From Planctomycetota bacterium (GTDB lineage Bacteria > Planctomycetota > Planctomycetia > Pirellulales > Pirellulaceae), in contig JABAAE010000009.1 in assembly GCA_014238905.1 (NCBI GenBank), positions 186,001-250,000 on the forward strand: DNA of 64,000 bases, written 5' to 3'. Shown here in pieces: positions 28,808 to 36,404 of the stretch (its first letter is position 1; each line of letters starts with the position of its first letter). The position numbers and the translations under genes are program-made. The notes below the pieces were generated by a model. That model saw only the letters and a program-made list of their open reading frames with translations, was not told where the DNA came from and made no database searches.

Positions 28808-29353
28808 ATGTCGGTAACAACAATAACGAGTTTAGTGGGCAAGACGGCTATTCCGTTTCACCTGACTGATAGTGATGGAATCCAGCACTCATCGAGCGAT
28901 GGACTCGGCGGTTGGCAGTTACTGGTTTTTCATCGGCACCTGGGATGACCGCCGTGCCGCCGGCACTTGACGCAGTTGCGTGAAAAAAAAGAGCGGTTAG
29001 CCGATTTGAACATCAAGGTGTACATTATCACCTTTGACACCGATTCCATGGCATCAGCGTACGCAAGTACCACCAGATTAATGTGGCCACTGTTGCTAGA
29101 TCCGGAGATGAAACTCTATCAGGCCTACCGCTTCCCAAGGGGACGATGGTGGCCGGTCTATGGCCCGGTATCGATTTGGAAATACATACGCTTGATCGCC
29201 GGTGGCACCCCGCCCGGAACACCGGGCAAAGATTGGCGACAATTGGGCGGAAATGTCTTGATTGACCCCGAAGGTATCGTCCGCCGACACGATATCAGCC
29301 AGGATCCTCATGACAGACCGTCTGTCGATCAGATCTGCCAATCCATTGCTTAA
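28808..29353 (+). CDS. AhpC/TSA-type thioredoxin-fold protein, probable selenoprotein (UxxC)
   Basis: Reading the TGA at 28946-28948 as selenocysteine gives a 181-residue protein starting at ATG 28808 (MSVTTITSLVGKTAIPFHL). The redox site is LVFHRHLG-U-PPCRRHLTQLR: Sec47 and Cys50 form a UxxC pair. The surrounding pattern matches the AhpC/TSA-2 type, in which RHxGCPxCR is usual. After the site come LRLM-like helices, the segment TTRLMWPLLLDPEMKLYQAY, and GNVLIDPEGIVRRHDIS, completing the thioredoxin fold. Without the TGA readthrough the gene would start at an implausible TTG at 28967, missing the active site. No signal peptide is seen, so it is cytoplasmic. Role: thiol-dependent peroxide or disulfide reduction (inferred). 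Confidence 0.88.
28967..28984 (+). promoter_or_regulatory. Candidate bacterial SECIS hairpin (UxxC protein)
   Basis: The mRNA can form ACGC/GCGU closed by the loop AGUU, extended below a G-G mismatch by UU/AA. The loop GU lies at 28975-28976, 27-28 nt past the UGA, within the range known for bacterial SECIS elements. A nearer hairpin, GUGCC/GGCAC at 28954-28966, is stable but lacks GU in its three-base loop and is too close to the UGA. The call rests on hand folding. Confidence 0.5.
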
Positions 29354-29447
29354 GAAAACGCCGTCTTGATCTGACGAACTTGTTTTACCCGGATCAAAAA
29401 TCACCAGCCCCGCATGCAGGTCATATTAGCCATTAGAACCGGCCAGT

Positions 29448-30716
29448 TTATTTGAGCCGAGAAAATGAGACGAGCTTCCGGTCAATATGCGTTGATTCGC
29501 CGCAAATCATTTCTTTGACCAGCTTTCCTGTCACCATTCCCATTGATAATCCAAGCATGCCATGCCCAGCTGCCACGTAGGCATTTTTGTAGCGAGGGGT
29601 CTGATCAATGATGGGTACATCATCATAGGTCAGCGGTCTCCAACCGAACCACTCGCTTTCCACAGGATCGCAATACGGTTGATGCAAATAAATCTCAGCA
29701 GATTCCCTTAGTAGATCCAACCGTTCCCGATTGATTGATTCATCGTAGCCAGCCAGCTCCATTGTCGACCCAATCCGGTAACCGGATTGAAATGGCGTAA
29801 TGGCGACTCGATGTTGCTCAAAAATCATCGGGGTTTGAGGACACAAGCTTGGACGTGGCATGGTAATCGAATATCCCTTTCCCGGTTGAATGGGAATGTG
29901 ACATCCCACTTCATGTGCAAAGCGGGGTGTTAACGCGCCAGTCGCCAAGACAAAATAATCCGCATCAATCTCACCTTGAGAAGTATTGATCGCTACGGCT
30001 CGGTGGGCCCTGGAATTCCCTTCGGGAACAAAAGACTGGAAAGCGGTATCCTCCAATACTCGCACCCCTCGATCCTCAAGCAGCTTCTTCATCGAATCCA
30101 GCAGACGATCTGATCGCAGGTGAGCATCACACTCAAACAGCCAGGCACCAGCGATTTCCGGCTTGATCGCTGGCTCAAACTCCACAAGGTCCCGGGAAGG
30201 CAGCTTCCGGGCGGCCACTCCAAATTCAGCATTCAGCATTTCGTTGGTCTGTGAAAACTCCTCGAAATGGTCTGTGTCCTGGTAAACGAATAACAACCCC
30301 CTGTGTTCCCACTCGCATGCCAGATTTTCGTCCTCGATCATTTGTTTGTAAAGTTGAAACGAACTTTGCAATAACTCATGTTTGACCCTCGCAGATTGCA
30401 ACATATCTCGGCGATTGCATCGACGCCAAAATTTGTACAACCATTTCCAGAGTGACAGATCAAAACGGGGCTTAATATAAAAAGGGGATTTACGACTCAT
30501 CATCGATTTCATCGCCTGACCGACGACGCCGGGGACAGCAATCGGCAGGACGTGGCTCGGCGAAATGTACCCGCAATTTCCGGCCGAACATGCCGCGCCG
30601 AATTTACTTTGCTCGACGACCGTTACATTTTTCCCCGCTTGATTGAGAAAGTAGGCGGTGCAGGCCCCTATAATTCCACCGCCGATCACACAGACATTTT
30701 CGGTTTTTCCCTTCAT
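29448..30716 (-). CDS. FAD-dependent D-amino acid dehydrogenase (D-hydroxyproline type)
   Basis: Flavoenzyme of 422 residues, DadA/DAO superfamily. The FAD-binding motif is VIGGGIIGACTAYFL (Gly12, Gly14, Gly17). The C-terminal segment WFGWRPLTYDDVPIIDQTPRYKNAYVAAGHGMLGLSMG is typical. It would oxidise a D-amino acid, passing electrons to the respiratory chain or oxygen. Its ATG overlaps the stop of the racemase gene by four bases (ATGA), so the two are translationally coupled. The D-proline-type substrate made by that racemase is the likely one, giving 1-pyrroline-4-hydroxy-2-carboxylate. It could also accept other D-amino acids. Confidence 0.87.
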   Translation of the reverse strand: MKGKTENVCVIGGGIIGACTAYFLNQAGKNVTVVEQSKFGAACSAGNCGYISPSHVLPIAVPGVVGQAMKSMMSRKSPFYIKPRFDLSLWKWLYKFWRRCNRRDMLQSARVKHELLQSSFQLYKQMIEDENLACEWEHRGLLFVYQDTDHFEEFSQTNEMLNAEFGVAARKLPSRDLVEFEPAIKPEIAGAWLFECDAHLRSDRLLDSMKKLLEDRGVRVLEDTAFQSFVPEGNSRAHRAVAINTSQGEIDADYFVLATGALTPRFAHEVGCHIPIQPGKGYSITMPRPSLCPQTPMIFEQHRVAITPFQSGYRIGSTMELAGYDESINRERLDLLRESAEIYLHQPYCDPVESEWFGWRPLTYDDVPIIDQTPRYKNAYVAAGHGMLGLSMGMVTGKLVKEMICGESTHIDRKLVSFSRLK

Positions 30717-31714
30717 TTCGAGATCCCCAGGCGAAATGGATCGTTCTTTCCAAAAACCAATGTCGTTTCGCCGTGAACAAAAGCTGAGCCCCGGATAGAT
30801 GGCACCACAACTCTCTCCAACGGTCCGGTTCCCTGTAATTCCAACGTCTGCCGTTCATCTAAATGAGGCAAACGGAACGTTGCTTCAAAAATTGAACCGA
30901 TAATACTCTCCTGTCGAAAAACCTCTCCTGGGTTCAATTTCCCACCGGCATACAAACAGGCTACCTTGGCACTGGTACCGGTACCACAGGGCGAGCGGTC
31001 ATATTCGCCGCCCGGGCATAAAACGAAGTTCTTGCTGTCAGCATGAGACGATTCTGGAGGACCAAAACATTCAATGTGATCAATCACCCCACCATCCTTG
31101 CCAGTAATCTTCTGGTTATCCAAGCACGATCTTACCCGCCTCGAAAAAAGGAGCAACTGATCGATATTTCCCTGTTTTATTTCGAACGGGTGATCCTTCA
31201 CAAGGAAAAACCAATTACCGCCCCAGGCAATGTCACCACAGACGCTTTCGTAACCCTCCACGGACAACTCGACATCGGCACGATAACGAAAGCTCGGGAC
31301 GTTCTGCACGGTGACCTGGCAATCCTCGTGCAAGACAACTGTCACCACACCAACAGGCGTTTCGATCTTGTGCCTTCCCGGTTCAATCCGGCCTAGATAA
31401 TAAAGCGTCTGGACGAGGCCAATCGTTCCATGTCCACACATTCCCAGATAATCTACGTTGTTAAAAAAAATGACCCCTGTTACGCAATCAGGTTCAGTCG
31501 GCTCACACAAAACACCACCGATCAGAACATCAGCCCCTCGTGGTTCATGAATGACGGCACGCCGAAAATCGTCATGATCATTGCGAAATTTCTTAACACG
31601 GTCGATGAGAGGCCCACCGCCGATCTCCGGACCACCCTCAATGACAATCCGTGTTGGCTCACCACCGGTATGGGAGTCAATCACTTTTATTTTTTCGTCT
31701 TTTCCCAAGCTCAC
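30713..31714 (-). CDS. Proline racemase family, probable 4-hydroxyproline 2-epimerase
   Basis: Protein of 333 residues. Both catalytic cysteines are present: Cys93 in LGMCGHGTIGL and Cys243 in SPCGTGTSAKVA. Two cysteines mean epimerase or racemase activity; trans-3-hydroxyproline dehydratases in this family have Thr at the second or first position. The family start VIDSHTGGEPTRIV is complete. It should interconvert trans-4-hydroxy-L-proline and cis-4-hydroxy-D-proline in the cytoplasm. It is the first gene of a two-gene operon with the FAD dehydrogenase. Proline racemase is the alternative; the operon favours hydroxyproline. Confidence 0.88.
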   Translation of the reverse strand: MSLGKDEKIKVIDSHTGGEPTRIVIEGGPEIGGGPLIDRVKKFRNDHDDFRRAVIHEPRGADVLIGGVLCEPTEPDCVTGVIFFNNVDYLGMCGHGTIGLVQTLYYLGRIEPGRHKIETPVGVVTVVLHEDCQVTVQNVPSFRYRADVELSVEGYESVCGDIAWGGNWFFLVKDHPFEIKQGNIDQLLLFSRRVRSCLDNQKITGKDGGVIDHIECFGPPESSHADSKNFVLCPGGEYDRSPCGTGTSAKVACLYAGGKLNPGEVFRQESIIGSIFEATFRLPHLDERQTLELQGTGPLERVVVPSIRGSAFVHGETTLVFGKNDPFRLGISK

Positions 31715-31955
31715 CTTTTCAACTCCAAATGCGGCCCTAAATTGGAAGACCTCAATGGCATCTAGTTTACCGCCAACCCATTTTAATAATAATACCTACA
31801 AAATATCGCATTCTGGCCGCGTTCGGTTTACCGTAACCCACGATCAAGATGGACATCCATTTGTAGCCGGTTTATAAAGTAGGTAACCGCAGACGACAGT
31901 CGAACCTTTACCAATCCATTTTGATGTATCGTCTCCTTAGCAACAGGTGACAGGG

Positions 31956-33287
31956 ATGAGTTTTTTCCAAATTGATCGACGAGGAGTCCTGAAACTAGGG
32001 GCTCTATCTGTTTATTCGAAAACGCTGTCGGCTAGTTTGAATTCGGCAACTACGTCCCATCAACCCAACATATCAAATTCCAAGAGTTGTATTTTCATTC
32101 TGCTTCAGGGGGGTCCCAGCCATCTTGATCTATGGGATCCAAAACCACACTCTTCCAGAGAAATCCGTGGCCCCTTTCAAACGATCACCACTTCGTCCCC
32201 CGATATGCAATTTGGCGAATTACTGCAAGAATCCGCCAAAATCGCGAACGATTTGACCGTCATCAGGAGTGTACGCCACAACTTCAACAATCATATTGCG
32301 GGAACTTATATTACACTCACCGGTTCGGAAAATCAGCCAAACCAGGATCGTGAAGCACATGCTGATGACTTTCCAAGTCCAGGCGCGATCGTCAATCATT
32401 TGGCCGGCACTCCACCGCAGGTCCCACGCAGTATCTCCCTTCCGACGTGGTTGAGTATACCCGGTCCTTCCAATCGCATGCCCGGTCAATACTCTGGTTT
32501 CCTGGGAAGCGTCAACGATCCATTTCTGATTAAGGGTGACCCCAATTCAAAAAACTACAACCCTCTTTCGTTGTCGATGGTCAAAGACATGTCTTCGATG
32601 CGATTCAGCGCGAGAATGAGCTTAAAAAAACAACTCGATTCAGCAGCCGGCCTACTCGAAAAAGGCCTCCAGAAACAGCACGATAGCCTTTTGCAAAGCG
32701 CCTATGATATGGTCACCGATGGCCGCGTGCGAAAAGCGTTGGACATCAGTCGTGAATCAAGCCGGATTCGCGATCAATATGGACGCAACAAGTATGGCCA
32801 AAGCCTACTGGTGGCTCGGCGACTGGTCGAAGCTGGGGTTCAACTAGTCTCTTATAATGCTTTTAACCAACAATGGGATACCCATGGCGGTCTTGAAGGG
32901 CGCTATAGACAGCTTGTTCCCGAAATGGATCGCGGGTTCGCTGCTCTGGTGGGAGACCTCAAAGACCGCGAAATGCTGGATCAAACGATGGTCGTCAATA
33001 CCGGCGAATTTGGGCGGACACCCGTCATCAATAAACAGGCTGGTCGGGACCATTGGCCCAACGTCTATTCGACCGTGATGGCCGGAGGGGCCATACGACA
33101 AGGTTTTATTTACGGGAAGAGTGACAACAAAGGGGCAGAGGTAGCCGAAAACGCGGTAGCCCCCGCTGATGTACTGGCCACCATGTGGCGGCATCTTGGC
33201 GTCGATCCCCACGCCGAGATTTTTGACCGTCTTCATCGCCCTTACCCCATTTCATCAGGCAGGGTCATCAGTGAGATTCTGAAATAG
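31956..33287 (+). CDS. DUF1501 family secreted protein
   Basis: Protein of 443 residues. I use ATG 31956, which follows AGGTGACAGGG, in place of an upstream GTG. The N-terminus FQIDRRGVLKLGALSVYSKTL is Tat-like. The sulfatase-like fold of DUF1501 is seen in CIFILLQGGPSHLDLWDPKP, NTGEFGRTPVINKQAGRDHWPNVYSTVMAGGAI and IYGKSDNKGAEVAENAVAPADVLATMWRHLG. These proteins usually pair with DUF1549/DUF1553 genes, but this one does not. The next gene, a DNA methylase, begins one base after its stop, an unusual neighbour for the family. Confidence 0.93.
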   Translation: MSFFQIDRRGVLKLGALSVYSKTLSASLNSATTSHQPNISNSKSCIFILLQGGPSHLDLWDPKPHSSREIRGPFQTITTSSPDMQFGELLQESAKIANDLTVIRSVRHNFNNHIAGTYITLTGSENQPNQDREAHADDFPSPGAIVNHLAGTPPQVPRSISLPTWLSIPGPSNRMPGQYSGFLGSVNDPFLIKGDPNSKNYNPLSLSMVKDMSSMRFSARMSLKKQLDSAAGLLEKGLQKQHDSLLQSAYDMVTDGRVRKALDISRESSRIRDQYGRNKYGQSLLVARRLVEAGVQLVSYNAFNQQWDTHGGLEGRYRQLVPEMDRGFAALVGDLKDREMLDQTMVVNTGEFGRTPVINKQAGRDHWPNVYSTVMAGGAIRQGFIYGKSDNKGAEVAENAVAPADVLATMWRHLGVDPHAEIFDRLHRPYPISSGRVISEILK

Positions 33288-33288
33288 A

Positions 33289-35955
33289 GTGCCCAGGCTT
33301 CATCGTCAAATCCGCGAAACCTGGTTCGATGTACTGAACGCTGCGGCAGATCATTGGCCTAATCATAGCCCGTTTTGTCGCGAGCAAATTTGCACTGCCG
33401 TTACGCTGATTCTCTCATTCAGAAAGCATGATCGCAACTTTTCCACTCGTGAAAATTGGTTAAGCCATCATGGTGAACCGATCATCCGATTTTGCGTCGA
33501 TTTGGTTCACAATCTACCGAGTCCCTTGCTGGAAAAAATCAACCGTTTGGTAGATGTGCTGGTCCATGAGGACCGGCATTCAATCGTCATGTTGATATCA
33601 GAGCTGGACCAAAAGCAAAAGGCAAAAGGTGTTTACTACACACCACCAGCTTTGGCCAAGTACATCATATCCGCAGCTCTCAGATCTCTGAAGGGACAAT
33701 CCCAGTATTCCAGCAGTCCCCCGGCCGTTCTGGAGCCTTCCGTTGGAGGCGGAATCTTCATCAGAGAATACCTGCAACAAATCATTCCCTCTCATTCTCT
33801 AGATCTAAATTCAAAAGAGGTTGACTGGGATTTTATTTGCCGAAAAGCAATTCCCAATATCATCGCCATCGATCTATCACCAGCTGCCTTGGTTGCCACC
33901 CAACTGGCTATTGCCGAACTTCTTGAGGAACATCATTTCAGGTTCAACATTGACACCAAATTTAATTTTTTTGCCGGCAATACCCTCAACACTAAGTTAT
34001 CTCCGATTTACTCGGAATTGAAAAAACACAACAACATTCAGGCGGACCGGATCACGCCATCATTGTTTTGGGAGTGTTGTCGAACAAAAAATTATGATTT
34101 AGTGATGGGGAACCCACCGTTTAATGCTCTGTCCGAAAAATCAGGTTCATGGATCGACAACTTGCTACATGGTCGGGGCAGCGATTCCGAGAACGCCGCG
34201 GGAAAAGTCAGCTATTTCGAAGTCGATGAGTCCCCTTTGGGAGAAAAAAAAACTTGGCTACACGACGACTATGTTCGGTTTCTTCGATATGCGCATTGGC
34301 AAATAGAAAGAAATCAAGCAGGTTGCCTGGCGATGGTACTAAATGCTGGATTCATCGACAATCTGACGTTTCGTGGAGTTCGCTATCAACTCCTCAAGTC
34401 ATTTGACCAAGTCGAAGTGATTAATTTTGGTGGAGACCATAGAAACGCCCGCAACCAGCAAGACGAGAATTTATTTGGAATCGAGACTGCAATAGCCACA
34501 CTAATCGCTTCCTTTGATAGCGGTAGCCACCAGAGTAAATCACCCGCTCCCGTTAGGCTTGATAGCGTTACCAAGCCATTATCCAAAATCCGGTACCTGC
34601 GTATCGATGGAGGAGTCAAAAAGAAAGAAGCCTGGTGTTTAAACTACAGCCAAAATCCAGATGAATTGCCCGATCACCATCCTCTCGGTCCACTCTATGC
34701 TTTTGATCGCAAGCAAAGCCTATCCGATCAAAAATTCCAGGACGGATGGTGCGTCACGGATATTTTTGAAAAATACTGGTCGGCGCCGGTCACCGCCAGA
34801 GACCATTTTGTGATCGACGTTTCCCGAAGTAAACTGATCGAACGCTTGAGAGCATTTACCGATCTGCGAACCTCCGACGAAACGATTCGGAAGACTTTTT
34901 TTCAAACTGGCCGATCTAAAAAATATCCAGCAGGTGACACAAGAGGTTGGCATCTACCAACCGCACGAAGGCAACTCTCGGAGGTTGATTGGGAATCAAA
35001 AATAACCAACTGTTTGTACCGCCCTTTTGACATAAGGAGCATTATCTGGACTCCCCAGATGGTCGATTGGCCACGAGCAAAATTCTCAACTCATATGATC
35101 GTACCGGATAATCCATGCTTGATTTTAAGAAAGCAGGCTCCCTCCACCACAGAATATAATTACGTCTGGGTCAGTCAGGAGATCCCCATTGATGGTGTTA
35201 TTCGCAGTGATAATCGCGGAAATGAATATTGCTTTCCAGCCTTTTTGCACATCGAAAACTCCAACGACACAGACAACGAACAACCAAAACCTTTGCCATC
35301 GGGGGCAGATCCATCCGCATCGATGCGACGTGCCAACCTAACTCTTTCTTTCCAGCAATATGTCAAAAACCTATGGCCCAATGATCACTTGCACCCAGAG
35401 AACATTTTCAGGTTGATCTACGCCGTCCTCCATAGTCAACTTTATCGACAGTTTTTTTCGGGACCACTTTGTCGGCAATTTCCAAGGATTTTCTTCCCCA
35501 AGAGTTACCGCATGGCCGTGGCATTGGCCAAACTGGGTGACCAGCTTATTCAAACACATACGGATTTGAATTTCCCTGAAGCGACGGGTACCGATGACTG
35601 GAATTCAAGAGCAATGGACAAGAAGCAAGGAACGGTCGTTCAACGAATCAACCGTAATTCAAACGGCTATGTCAATTTTCCTGATGGTTCAAGTCTGTTT
35701 GTAGCCGAAGAGATCTGGGATTTTCGTATTGGAACCTATCAGGTGTGTCAGAAGTTCCTGAAAGACCGAATTAGATCTGGGCTGTCGACTCATCTTCAAC
35801 AGGCATTCCAATTCGTTATCGCTCGAATCGAAGCAACCATGAAGCTCATGAATGCCATTAACTCTTTGATGGCATCGTCGAATGGACTGGCATCCTTTGA
35901 CCGTTGCCAAATTGAAAATCGAAAAGGGGAGGGGAGGCCATGCTTACAAGATTAA
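33289..35955 (+). CDS. N6-adenine DNA methylase, Eco57I/type ISP-like
   Basis: Protein of 888 residues. An N-terminal helical region (~1-110) is followed by KGVYYTPPALAKYI, SAM motif I LEPSVGGGIFIREYL (about residues 145-159) and catalytic motif IV VMGNPPFNALS (NPPF). The C-terminal half has the YRPFDIRSIIWTPQMVDWPR and DNPCLILRKQAP patterns of the target-recognition part of type ISP/IIG enzymes. No helicase motifs and no clear PD-(D/E)xK nuclease motif are visible, so it may modify DNA without cutting it. Start is GTG one base after the DUF1501 stop; with a weak ribosome site, termination-reinitiation is likely. No separate restriction gene is nearby. Confidence 0.85.
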   Translation: MPRLHRQIRETWFDVLNAAADHWPNHSPFCREQICTAVTLILSFRKHDRNFSTRENWLSHHGEPIIRFCVDLVHNLPSPLLEKINRLVDVLVHEDRHSIVMLISELDQKQKAKGVYYTPPALAKYIISAALRSLKGQSQYSSSPPAVLEPSVGGGIFIREYLQQIIPSHSLDLNSKEVDWDFICRKAIPNIIAIDLSPAALVATQLAIAELLEEHHFRFNIDTKFNFFAGNTLNTKLSPIYSELKKHNNIQADRITPSLFWECCRTKNYDLVMGNPPFNALSEKSGSWIDNLLHGRGSDSENAAGKVSYFEVDESPLGEKKTWLHDDYVRFLRYAHWQIERNQAGCLAMVLNAGFIDNLTFRGVRYQLLKSFDQVEVINFGGDHRNARNQQDENLFGIETAIATLIASFDSGSHQSKSPAPVRLDSVTKPLSKIRYLRIDGGVKKKEAWCLNYSQNPDELPDHHPLGPLYAFDRKQSLSDQKFQDGWCVTDIFEKYWSAPVTARDHFVIDVSRSKLIERLRAFTDLRTSDETIRKTFFQTGRSKKYPAGDTRGWHLPTARRQLSEVDWESKITNCLYRPFDIRSIIWTPQMVDWPRAKFSTHMIVPDNPCLILRKQAPSTTEYNYVWVSQEIPIDGVIRSDNRGNEYCFPAFLHIENSNDTDNEQPKPLPSGADPSASMRRANLTLSFQQYVKNLWPNDHLHPENIFRLIYAVLHSQLYRQFFSGPLCRQFPRIFFPKSYRMAVALAKLGDQLIQTHTDLNFPEATGTDDWNSRAMDKKQGTVVQRINRNSNGYVNFPDGSSLFVAEEIWDFRIGTYQVCQKFLKDRIRSGLSTHLQQAFQFVIARIEATMKLMNAINSLMASSNGLASFDRCQIENRKGEGRPCLQD

Positions 35956-36263
35956 AGGCACTTCAAATGCTCCACAAATGCCGGGGTGACGAGATATGGC
36001 CACGCGACATTTGCGAATCAGAAGGCGTTCCCTCTGAATGGGTCGATGAATTGGCTGATTGTACAGAATCAGGATTTAAGAGTGATCAAGAAACATTGTA
36101 TAATGATCAGGGTATGGTTAACCATTTCTACGGCGTACAAGACCTGCGACTTGCTTATCGTCTGGGAGAATTTCTTGGAGCCCATACCAAGGACATTCCA
36201 ATTCTGGCCCTGAGCAGAACTGATCAGGTGCGACTGATTAAGGAATCTGTAGAAGAACTCTAG
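35940..36263 (+). CDS. Small protein overlapping the methylase gene (unrecognised)
   Basis: Protein of 107 residues, mostly helical, rich in Glu, Asp and Leu and with three Cys (HKCRGDEIWPRDICESEG; ELADCTESG). I do not recognise a family. Its ATG lies inside the methylase end (16 bases overlap) and is preceded by a strong ribosome site, GGGGAGG, so it is made together with the methylase. A role as a partner or specificity/regulatory subunit is inference. No signal peptide or membrane segment is seen. Confidence 0.8.
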   Translation: MLTRLKALQMLHKCRGDEIWPRDICESEGVPSEWVDELADCTESGFKSDQETLYNDQGMVNHFYGVQDLRLAYRLGEFLGAHTKDIPILALSRTDQVRLIKESVEEL

Positions 36264-36404
36264 GATGGTGTTTTCATTAGCGGCCTTTTCCAGGCAAGGC
36301 AACAGCCGCCATTTGGATTCAAACGCAACGAGTCAGGATAGGAGCGGAGATGAATGCAATTCAGAGACAGCATTCTGGCTGGATTCAGTCAAACAGCGTT
36401 CCCA

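Noticed and set aside
28954..28966. GUGCC/GGCAC hairpin as the SECIS of the UxxC gene
   Set aside because: The loop is only three bases, lacks GU and is too close to the UGA; the next hairpin fits better.
28967..29353. A gene starting at TTG 28967
   Set aside because: It lacks the active site, and the in-frame sequence before it continues the same fold back to ATG 28808 apart from one TGA.
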